Positions 6,760-14,955 are shown, counted from the first letter of the stretch. The stretch: DNA of 17,672 bases from Candidatus Omnitrophota bacterium (GCA_016867005.1 VGKM01000009.1:1-17672); one strand, 5' to 3'. Notes: generated by a model not told the origin, from the sequence alone. Numbers and translations: made by a program.

Positions 6760-7375
6760 GTATTCTCCTTGCCCTTCTGATAAATTCCCTAACCTTTTTA
6801 TGGTCTTTCCTGCCGGGTGTTTTTTCCAGCAAGCTTGAAGCATCTACCCACGCAGGCCTTGCTTCTTTGATCGCCCTTCTTACGTTTCTTTCGCTCAATC
6901 CCCCGGATAAAAAAACCGGCCGCCTAATCCTGTCCAGGTGCCTTATCAATTTCCAATCAAATTCTTTCCCTGTGCCTCCGGCTTTAGAAGGAAAATAGTT
7001 ATCAAAAAGATAGGCAAATGGATGGTATTCTAACAATTCATTCTCATCAATATGGTTTTTCACTCTAAAGGCCTTAATGACCTTAAAATTGCCGAACCTT
7101 GCGCAGTACTGCGGGCTTTCATGCCCGTGAAATTGCAGCATATTTAATGAGCAGAGCTTGGCAATGCGCCTGATATTTTTTTCTCGTGCATTGACAAATA
7201 CTCCAACTTTTATTGTGTTACGGGGGAGCTTTTTAATTATCTCTGCTGCCTTCCGGGGGTCAATATAGCGGGGGCTCTTTTTGTAAAATACAAAACCCAG
7301 CGCATCGCAAGAAGCATTTACAGACACCAAAGCATCTTCCAGATTAGTTATCCCGCAGATTTTGACTTTAATCAT
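6752..7375 (-). CDS. trpF: Phosphoribosylanthranilate isomerase
   Basis: TrpF converts N-(5'-phosphoribosyl)anthranilate to the 1-carboxyphenylamino deoxyribulose phosphate in tryptophan synthesis. The 207-residue barrel starts MIKVKICGITNLEDA with the catalytic cysteine C7. The general acid position is D125 in AYLFDNYFPSKAGGTGKEFDW. SGGLSERNV binds phosphate. Near the end VDASSLLEKTPGRKDHKKV matches the family 'vDvsSgvE..pG.KD', but with LLE where GVE is usual. The gene stands alone and is not fused to trpC. It starts three bases after the trpC stop and overlaps trpB by eight bases. Confidence 0.95.
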   Translation of the reverse strand: MIKVKICGITNLEDALVSVNASCDALGFVFYKKSPRYIDPRKAAEIIKKLPRNTIKVGVFVNAREKNIRRIAKLCSLNMLQFHGHESPQYCARFGNFKVIKAFRVKNHIDENELLEYHPFAYLFDNYFPSKAGGTGKEFDWKLIRHLDRIRRPVFLSGGLSERNVRRAIKEARPAWVDASSLLEKTPGRKDHKKVREFIRRARRIHG

Positions 7376-7378
7376 ATT

Positions 7379-8167
7379 CTACCAACCCATCACCTCTTCG
7401 ACTTTGCGGCGGATGTCAGGCGCCTCCATAAATGCCTCTCCTATCAAAACCGCATTTACACCCAACACCTTAAGGAACAGGATGTCCTGATAGGATTTTA
7501 ATCCGCTTTCCACTACCACGGTTTTGCCTTTAGGGATCAGGATAAAAAGCTTCTCAGTGGTCTTTAAATCAACTTCCAGTGTATGCAAATCACGGTTATT
7601 TATGCCGATAAGCGGCGGTTTTAAGGTCAAAACCTTTTTTAATTCCTTTTCATTATGGACTTCGACAAGATAGTCCATACCGAGGGAATCCGCAAGCTGC
7701 ATTAATTCAGTTAATTTTTCTTTAGTCAACAGGTCTGCGATTAAAAGTACGGCATCTGCGCCGAAGGCGCGCGACTGATAAACCTGATACGGCTCTAAAA
7801 TAAAATCTTTCCTCAATACAGGCACATCGATTGCCTGCTTGACCTGGTTCATATAGGAAATATCCCCCAGAAAAAAATCCTCCTCAGTCAGGACCGATAC
7901 TGCCTGGACTCCGGCATCCTGATAAGCCCGGGCTATTTCCTCTAAATTAAATTCCGCACGGATGACGCCGCGGCTGGGAGAGGCCTTCTTGATCTCGGCT
8001 ATTAATGCGATTTGGCGCGGTTTATTGATCGCCTCTAAAAATGGCCTTGCGGGAGGAAGCCCCTGGATCATATTTTTCAGCTCTTCTTCGCTTAACTGCT
8101 GTTTAGCCAATGCAATTCTTTCCTGTTTCTTAAGCACTATTTCTTTTAAACAGTCGTTTTTTTTCAT
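7379..8167 (-). CDS. trpC: Indole-3-glycerol phosphate synthase
   Basis: TrpC closes the indole ring of the TrpF product. The 262-residue protein has all IGPS motifs: IAEIKKASPSRG (58-67, with the conserved glutamate and the substrate lysine K60), VPVLRKDFI (general acid lysine), YLVEVHNE (general base glutamate), GINNRDL and VVVESGL. The N-terminal extension typical of IGPS is present. The gene begins with an ATGA overlap with trpD and is followed by trpF after three bases, as separate proteins. The ribosome binding site is weak, fitting translational coupling to trpD. Confidence 0.97.
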   Translation of the reverse strand: MKKNDCLKEIVLKKQERIALAKQQLSEEELKNMIQGLPPARPFLEAINKPRQIALIAEIKKASPSRGVIRAEFNLEEIARAYQDAGVQAVSVLTEEDFFLGDISYMNQVKQAIDVPVLRKDFILEPYQVYQSRAFGADAVLLIADLLTKEKLTELMQLADSLGMDYLVEVHNEKELKKVLTLKPPLIGINNRDLHTLEVDLKTTEKLFILIPKGKTVVVESGLKSYQDILFLKVLGVNAVLIGEAFMEAPDIRRKVEEVMGW

Positions 8168-9177
8168 TCTTTTTTGGACACCTTCTTTAATAGTTCCAAT
8201 TTTTCCAGGGCTTTTTTGCTGTCAAGCGAATCTTCGGCCATGGCAATCCCTTCTTTGATTGACCTGGCTCTATCTGCGGCAAAAATTGCGGCAGCGGCAT
8301 TTAAAACAACGATATCGCGCTTAGGCCCTCTTGCACCATTTAGAATATCAAGCAGGATCATAGCGTTATCCGAAACGCTGCCCCCGTTTAAATCATCTTT
8401 GCCTGCCCTCTTAATACCGAAATCTTCCGGCTTGATTTCATAATTTATATTCCCCTCTGGCTTGACTTCCGCAACAAAAGTAGGGCTGGCCGTGCTAATC
8501 TCATCCAACCCGTCGTTTCCGTGCACAACTAAAGCATGCCTTGTCCCAAGATTCCTTAATACCTCTGCCAGGCGCAATACCCAGCTGCGGTCATAAACAC
8601 CTACTAACTGATGAGTAGCTGCAGCGGGGTTGCTTAAGGGGCCTAAAATATTGAACATTGTCCTTTTACCGATTGATTTACGCGCTTCCATTGCATATTT
8701 CATCGCCGGATGCAGCTTCTGCGCGAATAAAAAAGCTATCCCTATTTTTTGCAGGCAATCGTTGAGTTCTTGGGGGGTCATGTTGATATTTACCCCTAAG
8801 GCCTCCAATGTATCTGCGCTGCCGCAACAGCTGGATACCGCGCGATTGCCGTGTTTAGCAACAACGATCCCGCTTCCGCTGGCGACGAAGGCGACAACGG
8901 TAGAAATATTAAAAGTCCCTTTGGTATCGCCCCCGGTGCCGCAAGTGTCCAGGATCACCGGCTGGCGCGTATCAATTTTAGTCGCATGCAGGCGCATAAC
9001 TTTCACCGCAGAGGTTAATTCATCTACGGTTTCGCCTTTTTTGCTCAGTTCATTCAAAAAGGAAACGATCTCATCTGTCTTAGCCTTACCGCTCATGATC
9101 TCTTCCATGACCTCAGCCATTTCTTCCGGCGTAAGGTCGCAGAGAGTGCGCAATTTTTCTACGGCTTCCTCAATCAT
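8164..9177 (-). CDS. trpD: Anthranilate phosphoribosyltransferase
   Basis: TrpD transfers the phosphoribosyl group of PRPP to anthranilate. The 337-residue protein has the helical N-terminal domain and the PRPP motif DTCGTGGD (77-84). KHGNR (108-112) leads into AVSSCCGSADTLEALG, and FNILGPLSNPA follows; all are family hallmarks. HALVVHGNDGLDEIS is the metal/PRPP-binding region. It is not fused to trpG. It overlaps trpG by ATGA upstream and trpC by ATGA downstream, so the three are probably translationally coupled. Confidence 0.97.
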   Translation of the reverse strand: MIEEAVEKLRTLCDLTPEEMAEVMEEIMSGKAKTDEIVSFLNELSKKGETVDELTSAVKVMRLHATKIDTRQPVILDTCGTGGDTKGTFNISTVVAFVASGSGIVVAKHGNRAVSSCCGSADTLEALGVNINMTPQELNDCLQKIGIAFLFAQKLHPAMKYAMEARKSIGKRTMFNILGPLSNPAAATHQLVGVYDRSWVLRLAEVLRNLGTRHALVVHGNDGLDEISTASPTFVAEVKPEGNINYEIKPEDFGIKRAGKDDLNGGSVSDNAMILLDILNGARGPKRDIVVLNAAAAIFAADRARSIKEGIAMAEDSLDSKKALEKLELLKKVSKKE

Positions 9178-9737
9178 GATCTTAAGAAATTTTTCAGGAT
9201 ATCTTTGCCTGATTTGGTAAGGATCGACTCGGGGTGAAACTGGACCCCGAATACATTATAATCCCTATGCCTGAGGCCCATGATCTCGCCTTCTTTGGTC
9301 CAGGCGGTTATTTCCAGGCATTGCGGAAAACTCTTTTTCTCGACTAACAATGAATGATACCTTGTTGCTTCAAAGGGATTGATGATCCCCTTAAAGATCC
9401 CTTCCTTGTTATGATAGATCAGCGAGGTCTTGCCATGCATAAGGCGCTTTGCGATAATGATCTTTGCTCCGAAAACCTGGCCTATCGCCTGGTGCCCAAG
9501 GCAGACGCCGAGTATCGGAAGCTTACCGGAAAATTCACTGATTACTTTACAGGATATCCCCGCATCCAGCGGCCTTCCCGGGCCCGGAGAGATTACGATC
9601 TTTTCCGGCCTTAATTTTTTTATATCTTTGATGCTGATCTTATCATTACGGAACACCTTCATATCAGCGCCCAGTTCGCCAAAATACTGCACGAGGTTAT
9701 AGGTGAAAGAGTCGTAATTATCGATCATCAGAATCAT
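9174..9737 (-). CDS. trpG: Anthranilate / aminodeoxychorismate synthase glutamine amidotransferase subunit
   Basis: This class I glutamine amidotransferase (187 residues) supplies ammonia from glutamine to the chorismate-using partner. The catalytic triad is C79 in GVCLGHQAIG, with H168 and E170 in VQFHPES. MIDNYDSFTYNLVQYFGELG and ISPGPGRPLDAG are typical of the TrpG/PabA group. The family cannot be split by motif alone, and in many bacteria one protein serves both TrpE and PabB. Position before trpDCFBA supports trpG, but no trpE or pabB is adjacent. It overlaps murA by ATGA and trpD by ATGA. Its own ribosome binding site, GGAGG nine bases before the ATG, is good. Confidence 0.93.
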   Translation of the reverse strand: MILMIDNYDSFTYNLVQYFGELGADMKVFRNDKISIKDIKKLRPEKIVISPGPGRPLDAGISCKVISEFSGKLPILGVCLGHQAIGQVFGAKIIIAKRLMHGKTSLIYHNKEGIFKGIINPFEATRYHSLLVEKKSFPQCLEITAWTKEGEIMGLRHRDYNVFGVQFHPESILTKSGKDILKNFLRS

Positions 9738-10996
9738 TCTTTTTCCCTCCAGATCCTTGCGCCCAAATTCCTGAATTTTTCCTCAATGTTTTCATATCCG
9801 CGTTCCAGGTGGTATATCCTTGATATCGAGGTCTTGCCGCCGGCTACAAGCCCGGCCAGAAGTAAGCACGCGGAAGCGCGCAGATCAGATGCCATAACAG
9901 GGGCGCCGGAAAGGCATTTTACTCCCGATACAATCGCATGAGGCCCTTCCCTCTGGATATGCGCACCCATGCGGTTTAATTCTGCGACATGCATGAACCT
10001 GTCAGGATAGATCTTCTCGGTTATTACACTGATCCCTTCGGTAACAGCCATTAAACTCATAATCTGCGCCTGCATATCAGTAGGAAAACCCGGATAAGGA
10101 AGCGTTGTAATATTGGTTGGCGACAGATGTTTACGGTGCCTGATACGGATAGAATTATCGCATATATCAAGGCAGGCCCCTGATTCCTGCAGCTTATCGA
10201 TTACCGCGCCTAAGTGTTTTGCAAAAACATTCTTGATTATGACATCACCGCCCGTAATAAGCGCGGCGAGCAAAAATGTACCTGCCTCAATCCTGTCCGG
10301 GATAATCTTATGTTCTGCGCCGTGCAGCTCCCTGACTCCTTCAATTTCTACGATCGGTGTTCCATGCCCGCGGATTTTAGCCCCCATTTTAATAAGGAAC
10401 TCCGCAAGGTCATGGACTTCCGGCTCGCAGGCAGCAGATTCAAGCACGGTCCTGCCGGACGCCAAAGTTGCGGCCATCATTACATTGTCGGTTGCCAGCA
10501 CTGAAGAACCGTATTCTCCTCCCAAATAAATATTGGCGCCTTTTAATTTCTGTGTTTTTGCTAAAACATACCCCGACTCAATATCGATCTGAGAATTTAA
10601 AGCCCTCATCCCCTTAAGATGCAGGTCTACCGGCCTGACTCCTATGATACATCCTCCGGGGAGAGAAACTTTTGCTTTTTTTAACCTGGCCAATAAAGGG
10701 CCTAATACGCAAAAAGAAGCCCGCATTGTTGAAACAAGCTTATAATCGGCGACATAATTGGCATTCTTTGCCTGGGTAACAATCACCACGCCTTTATCAA
10801 ATTCTACGGCTTTACCGAGGGATTTAAGGATTTTAAGCATTGTGTTTGTGTCGCGTAAATCCGGCACGCCCTTTATGATACAGGCATCTTCTGTTAAAAG
10901 CGTTGCAGCTAAAATCGGCAAAACCGAATTTTTAGCACCGGAAATAGTTACTTCACCCCTCAGCTTTAATCCGCCCTCAATTAATAATTTATCCAC
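9734..10996 (-). CDS. murA: UDP-N-acetylglucosamine 1-carboxyvinyltransferase (MurA)
   Basis: MurA transfers enolpyruvate from PEP to UDP-GlcNAc, the first committed step of peptidoglycan synthesis in the cytoplasm. The 420-residue protein starts MDKLLIEGGLKLRGEVTISGAKNSVLPILAA with the conserved K22/N23. The active-site loop LPGGCIIGVRPVDLH keeps the cysteine (C116), the target of fosfomycin. R92 lies in STMRAS, and the general base aspartate is D307 in YPGFPTDMQAQ. The start is GTG at 10996, with GAGG five bases upstream. It overlaps prmC by 16 bases and trpG by four. Its position between prmC and trpG is notable, as it sits where trpE often lies. Confidence 0.97.
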   Translation of the reverse strand: MDKLLIEGGLKLRGEVTISGAKNSVLPILAATLLTEDACIIKGVPDLRDTNTMLKILKSLGKAVEFDKGVVIVTQAKNANYVADYKLVSTMRASFCVLGPLLARLKKAKVSLPGGCIIGVRPVDLHLKGMRALNSQIDIESGYVLAKTQKLKGANIYLGGEYGSSVLATDNVMMAATLASGRTVLESAACEPEVHDLAEFLIKMGAKIRGHGTPIVEIEGVRELHGAEHKIIPDRIEAGTFLLAALITGGDVIIKNVFAKHLGAVIDKLQESGACLDICDNSIRIRHRKHLSPTNITTLPYPGFPTDMQAQIMSLMAVTEGISVITEKIYPDRFMHVAELNRMGAHIQREGPHAIVSGVKCLSGAPVMASDLRASACLLLAGLVAGGKTSISRIYHLERGYENIEEKFRNLGARIWREKE

Positions 10997-11784
10997 CTTT
11001 TCCTCGCAATTATTATCCTATCTATGCCATTATAATCTTTAACAACTTCTATTATCTCAAATTTTCCGGATTTTTGAAAAATATTTTTTACCGGGCCTGA
11101 CTGCTTAAAACCGATTTCTAAAAGCAGGTGCCCGTTTTTCTCCAGATACTGCGGCGCGGAATAAATGATCCTGCGGTAAAAATCCAGCCCGTCTTCTCCG
11201 CCGTTCAAGGCAATAGGCGGCTCGCTCCTTAATTCTCTTTGCAGCTTTTTAAATTCTAAAGCTGCGATATAAGGAGGGTTGCTGACAATCATGCCGTAAG
11301 CAAGAAGCTGCAGGCGATCGGTATTAAATAAATCACTCTCGATAAAATCAACATTTACTTTGTTTAGCTTGGCATTATAAGATGCTATTTCTAAGGCAGC
11401 AGGAGAAATATCCACTGCCCCTGCTTCAGATTGAGGCAAGAACTTAGCCATACTGACAGCAATGTTGCCACAGCCCGTGCACATATCTAAAATCCTTAAC
11501 CTATGGCCTGCTGCCAATGGCCTGCGCCCTATTTCAATCGCCTTTTCAACAAGGATCTCGGTCTCCGGCCTGGGGATCAACACATCCGGCGTAACCTTAA
11601 ACTCCAGCCCCATGAATTCTGTTTTTCCTAAAATATACTGGATAGGCTCGCCCTTGATCCTTTTTTCCAGCACAGAAGAAATAAGCCGTGCTTTTTTGCT
11701 ATCAAGAATGCCGTTTCTGTTCAGGTAAAGCTCATGCCTTTTACAATTGAGGACCTCAGTAAACAAAATTTCCGCTTCCGTCAT
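10981..11784 (-). CDS. prmC: Peptide chain release factor N5-glutamine methyltransferase
   Basis: PrmC methylates the glutamine of the GGQ motif in release factors, using S-adenosylmethionine. The 267-residue protein has the N-terminal release-factor-binding region with GEPIQYILGKTEFMGLEFKVTPDVLIPRPETE. The SAM-binding motif I reads ILDMCTGCGNIAVSMAK; two cysteines replace the more usual leucine and serine of DLGTGSG. The catalytic NPPY is at 169-172, followed by the usual EPPIALNGGEDGLDFYRRII region. The gene directly follows its substrate gene prfA with an ATGA overlap, the classic arrangement. AAGGA lies seven bases before the ATG. Confidence 0.97.
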   Translation of the reverse strand: MTEAEILFTEVLNCKRHELYLNRNGILDSKKARLISSVLEKRIKGEPIQYILGKTEFMGLEFKVTPDVLIPRPETEILVEKAIEIGRRPLAAGHRLRILDMCTGCGNIAVSMAKFLPQSEAGAVDISPAALEIASYNAKLNKVNVDFIESDLFNTDRLQLLAYGMIVSNPPYIAALEFKKLQRELRSEPPIALNGGEDGLDFYRRIIYSAPQYLEKNGHLLLEIGFKQSGPVKNIFQKSGKFEIIEVVKDYNGIDRIIIARKRWINY

Positions 11785-12845
11785 AAGTTTTCCTTGGTTT
11801 TTTCCTCTTGCGCTTTTATCAGGGCTTCTGATAATTCATCAAGGTCCCCGTCAAGCACCTGTTCGAGCCTATACAGAGAAAGGTTTATCCTGTGGTCCGT
11901 GACCCTGCGGTCGGAAAAATTATAAGTGCGGATCTTTTCGCTTCTGTCCCCTGAGCCGATCTGGGATTTCCTTGCCGCAGAGATCTTCTTGGATTCTTCC
12001 TGCTGTTTTATATCCAGAAGCCGGGCCCGCAAGATCCTCATCGCCTTGGTCTTATTCTTTAACTGCGAACGCTCATCCTGGCAGGCGACCACGACACCGC
12101 TTGGGGCATGAGTGATCCTTACCGCAGAATCGCTTTTTTGCATATGCTGCCCGCCGGGGCCGCTAGCCCTGTAAGTATCGATCCTCAGGTCTTTCGGCTC
12201 GATCACAAAATCTACTTCTTCCGGTTCAACCAGAACCGCAACAGTCGCAGTTGAGGTATGAATCCTGCCTTGCGCTTCCGTGGCAGGCACGCGCTGTACC
12301 CTATGCACGCCGCTCTCAAACTTCAGGCGCTTGTAAGCTTCTTTGCCTTTGACACTGAAAACGACTTCTTTAAACCCTCCTAATTCGGATTCATGGCAGG
12401 ACATTAGTTCCGCTTTCCAACCCTTAGTTGCAGCATACTGAGTATACATCCGGTAAAGGTCCGCGGCAAAGAGCCCTGCTTCCAGCCCGCCCGTACCCTG
12501 ACGGACTTCCACTATGATATCCCTTCCGAGGTCTTTATCTTCTCCTGCTAAAGCCGACTTGATCCGTTGCTCTACCTCATTTTTCTTAACCAGTAGTTCC
12601 TGCAACTCTTTTTTCACTAAATCCAGGAAATCCTTGTCGTGTTTTTGGCTGAGCTCTGATTCTAAATCAGAGGTTTCCTTCAGCAGCTTTTTGTACTGGC
12701 GCAACAAAGCCACGGGCTCTCTTAAATCCGCCATTTCTTTGGCGTACTTAGCGCAAAGCGCCTGATTAGAAACTACCTCATTGGAACCCAAAAGCTGTTC
12801 CAATTCCTCAAAACGCTTTTCTAATTTTTCTAACTGCTCAAACAT
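11781..12845 (-). CDS. prfA: Peptide chain release factor 1 (RF1)
   Basis: RF1 reads UAA and UAG stop codons and triggers peptide release. The 354-residue length fits. Codon recognition motif PAT (187-189, in HRVQRVPATEAQGRIHTS) marks RF1 rather than RF2. The catalytic GGQ is at 231-233 within RASGPGGQHMQKSDSAVRITH. Flanks differ from the commonest GAGGQHVNTTDSAVR form (proline before GGQ, and MQKS after the histidine). A coiled N-terminal domain covers about 1-105. No frameshift signal is needed or seen. The ATG at 12845 is six bases after the rpmE stop with only a weak ribosome binding site, which suggests coupling. prmC follows with an ATGA overlap. Confidence 0.97.
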   Translation of the reverse strand: MFEQLEKLEKRFEELEQLLGSNEVVSNQALCAKYAKEMADLREPVALLRQYKKLLKETSDLESELSQKHDKDFLDLVKKELQELLVKKNEVEQRIKSALAGEDKDLGRDIIVEVRQGTGGLEAGLFAADLYRMYTQYAATKGWKAELMSCHESELGGFKEVVFSVKGKEAYKRLKFESGVHRVQRVPATEAQGRIHTSTATVAVLVEPEEVDFVIEPKDLRIDTYRASGPGGQHMQKSDSAVRITHAPSGVVVACQDERSQLKNKTKAMRILRARLLDIKQQEESKKISAARKSQIGSGDRSEKIRTYNFSDRRVTDHRINLSLYRLEQVLDGDLDELSEALIKAQEEKTKENL

Positions 12846-12851
12846 AATCCG

Positions 12852-13052
12852 TTACTTTTTCCCGTATTTCTTCATGAACTTATCCACTCTTCCGGCAGAA
12901 TCAACGAATTTCTGTTTTCCGGTAAAAAACGGATGGCACTTTGAACACACCTCAACCCTTATATTCGGTTTTGTTGAACGGGTATGTATTGTATTGCCGC
13001 AGGCGCATATTATGACCGCATCCTGGTATTTCGGATGTATCTTGTCTTTCAT
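12852..13052 (-). CDS. rpmE: Ribosomal protein bL31, zinc-binding type
   Basis: bL31 is a 66-residue protein of the large subunit at the central protuberance and bridges to the small subunit. It begins MKDKIHPKYQDAVIICACGNT and carries four cysteines (C16, C18, C36, C39) that bind zinc, so it is the 'C+' type. The C-terminal part VCSKCHPFFTGKQKFVDSAGRVDKFMKKYGKK is the family signature. AAGGAG is well spaced before the ATG at 13052. It sits between rho (21 bases upstream) and prfA (six bases downstream), a gene order known from many bacteria. Confidence 0.97.
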   Translation of the reverse strand: MKDKIHPKYQDAVIICACGNTIHTRSTKPNIRVEVCSKCHPFFTGKQKFVDSAGRVDKFMKKYGKK

Positions 13053-13073
13053 TTTACTTTCTCCTTTTTTTAC

Positions 13074-14330
13074 TTACTGGTTCATACTATTCAAAAACTC
13101 TTCATTATTCTTTGTTTTAACGAGCTTTTCAATTAAAAGCTCCATTGCTTCAACATTGCTTAGTTCATTCAGGACTTTCCTTAAGATCCATGCCCGCTGA
13201 AGTATCTCCGGCTTTAACAATAATTCTTCATGCCGGGTATTGGAGCGCTTGATATCGATCGCAGGATAAATCCTCCTCTGGAACAGGTTCCTGTCCAGCT
13301 GCAATTCCATATTGCCGGTCCCTTTGAATTCTTCAAAGATGACTTCATCCATACGGCTTCCCGTATCAACAAGCGCCGTGGCAATGATGGTCAAACTCCC
13401 GCCCTCTTCAATTGCACGGGCAGCCCCGAAGAAACGTTTGGGTTTTTGTAAAGCGTTTGAGTCGATGCCTCCGGATAAGACCTTTCCGCTATGCGGCACA
13501 ACCGAGTTGTATGCGCGCGCAAGCCGGGTGATACTGTCAAGCAGCACCACTACATCCCTTTTATGTTCTACCAGCCTCTTTGCTTTTTCAAGCACTATTT
13601 CAGCTACCTGGACATGCCTTTCCGGCGGCTCGTCAAAAGTTGAAGAAATGACTTCGCCTCTGACGTGCCTTTGCATATCCGTGACTTCCTCCGGCCGCTC
13701 ATCAATCAACAAAACTATCAGGACCACATCCGGCTGGTTGCTTGTAATGGCATTAGCTATTTTCTGCAGCAATACGGTTTTTCCGCTGTAGGGCTGAGCT
13801 ACGATTAGGCCGCGCTGCCCCTTGCCAATAGGCGTCAGGAGGTCCATAATCCGCATAGACACTTCATTAGGAGAGGTCTCCATAATAAAATGCTCATGAG
13901 GATATACCGGAGTAAGGTTATCAAAAAGCACTTTTTCTTTCGCGGTCTCCGGATTTTCAAAATTAACTGCTTCAACTTTCAGAAGGGCAAAATATTTCTC
14001 GCCCTCTTTCGGCGGCCTGATCTCGCCGCTCACTGTATCCCCTGTCCTTAAATCAAACTTCCTGATCTGCGAAGGAGATATATAAATATCATCCGGGCAA
14101 GGCAGGTAATTGTAATTGGTAGACCGGAGGAACCCGAAACCCTCCGGAAGGATTTCTAAGACACCCTCGCCGAACATCAACCCCTCTTTTTCCGCCTGCC
14201 CCTGCAAAATCCTAAAAATCAATTCCTGCTTCTTTAAACCGCTCACCCCGTTGACATTCAGGTCTTTTGCCAGCTTGTTTAACTCTGTGATCTTCATCTC
14301 TTTTAAATTACGAATATCTAACTTTTCCAC
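13074..14330 (-). CDS. rho: Transcription termination factor Rho
   Basis: Rho is a hexameric RNA-dependent ATPase/helicase that ends transcription. The 418-residue length equals the short form, without N-terminal insertions. The Rho_N helical part is about 5-45. The cold-shock RNA-binding domain is about 55-125 (GVLEILPEGFGFLRS...DDIYISPSQIRKFDLRTGD). The ATPase has the P-loop AQPYSGKT (178-185), catalytic ERPEEV (E211, R212), Walker B LLDSITRLARAYN (D265), the Q-loop near VVPHSGKVLSGGIDSNA, the R-loop GTGNMELQLDRNL and the arginine finger in KRSNTRHEELL (R366). Residue 181 is tyrosine, where E. coli has lysine in APPKAGKT. The start is GTG at 14330, with GGAGG (14336-14340) five bases upstream. 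It overlaps the end of coaE by 23 bases, and a perfect palindrome lies just upstream of its ribosome binding site. Confidence 0.97.
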   Translation of the reverse strand: MEKLDIRNLKEMKITELNKLAKDLNVNGVSGLKKQELIFRILQGQAEKEGLMFGEGVLEILPEGFGFLRSTNYNYLPCPDDIYISPSQIRKFDLRTGDTVSGEIRPPKEGEKYFALLKVEAVNFENPETAKEKVLFDNLTPVYPHEHFIMETSPNEVSMRIMDLLTPIGKGQRGLIVAQPYSGKTVLLQKIANAITSNQPDVVLIVLLIDERPEEVTDMQRHVRGEVISSTFDEPPERHVQVAEIVLEKAKRLVEHKRDVVVLLDSITRLARAYNSVVPHSGKVLSGGIDSNALQKPKRFFGAARAIEEGGSLTIIATALVDTGSRMDEVIFEEFKGTGNMELQLDRNLFQRRIYPAIDIKRSNTRHEELLLKPEILQRAWILRKVLNELSNVEAMELLIEKLVKTKNNEEFLNSMNQ

Positions 14331-14955
14331 TACGTCCTCCCTGCCTGCCGGTAGGCAGGCTTAATTTGTCCCAAATTTTCTTTAACTGTTTTTCTGTTTC
14401 TCTTTGAGTCCCATTATTATCTATTACAAAATCCGCCAAACGGACCTTACCTGAAATAGGGGCCTGAACACTGATCCTGGCCCGTATCTGCTTATTGTTG
14501 AACCCTCTTTTTTGTTTTAAGCGCTCTATTTGTTTTTTCCGGCTGCATTTAACCACTATCAGCTTACAAACCATCCCCTTAAGCCCGGCCTCAAGCAACA
14601 AAGGCGCATCCAAAACAACCACCCTGCAGGGCGAAGAGTTAATTTCTTTTTTGATCCGGCTTATTACTTTAGGATGGATAATTTCATTTAGCTTGCGGAG
14701 CTTTTGTTTGCTATTAAAAACTATCCTGGCAAGTTTTGCCCTGTCAATCCCGTTATTTTTATCCAGAATGCCGGGCCCGAATGTTTTAACGACCTTTTTC
14801 CATGCCGCACCATGAGGCTGGATCAGCTCATGGGCAATCTTATCGGCGTCTACAATAAAAGCGCCGAATCTCTTAAGGGCCCTGCTTACCGAAGTTTTGC
14901 CGGTGCCGAAACCCCCGGTTACCCCGATTATTATTTTTTTATCCTGCCGAGGCAT
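14308..14955 (-). CDS. coaE: Dephospho-CoA kinase
   Basis: CoaE phosphorylates the 3'-hydroxyl of dephospho-CoA, the last step of CoA synthesis. The 215-residue protein has the P-loop GGFGTGKT (14-21), FGAFIVDADKIAHELIQP (substrate aspartates), a KLRKLNEIIHPKV helix, the VVVLDAPLLLEAGL core and the lid-type segment KQIERLKQKRGFNNKQIRARI. The start is the ATG at 14955, matching the family beginning just before IIGVTGG. An ATG further up (15006) would add 17 unrelated residues inside glgA. It overlaps glgA by 17 bases. The family core ends near KKIWDKL; the last residues, SLPTGRQGGRSGKVRYS, come from a palindromic repeat and from the start of rho in another frame, so the tail is probably acquired. 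Confidence 0.94.
   Translation of the reverse strand: MPRQDKKIIIGVTGGFGTGKTSVSRALKRFGAFIVDADKIAHELIQPHGAAWKKVVKTFGPGILDKNNGIDRAKLARIVFNSKQKLRKLNEIIHPKVISRIKKEINSSPCRVVVLDAPLLLEAGLKGMVCKLIVVKCSRKKQIERLKQKRGFNNKQIRARISVQAPISGKVRLADFVIDNNGTQRETEKQLKKIWDKLSLPTGRQGGRSGKVRYS
14343..14360. repeat. Perfect GC-rich palindrome at the coaE/rho junction
   Basis: GCCTGCC, a 4-base loop GGTA, and GGCAGGC form a perfect 7-base-pair inverted repeat. On the minus strand it encodes SLPTGRQ in the coaE tail. It lies two bases before the rho ribosome binding site (14336-14340) and 12 bases before the rho GTG. It shares the 12-base core CCTGCCTGCCGG (14340-14351) with the degenerate copy in glgA. From memory, peptides of the form LPTGRQ or LPAGRQ recur in unrelated proteins of uncultured bacteria, which suggests a dispersed repeat family. 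That recollection was not tested here. Confidence 0.7.
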
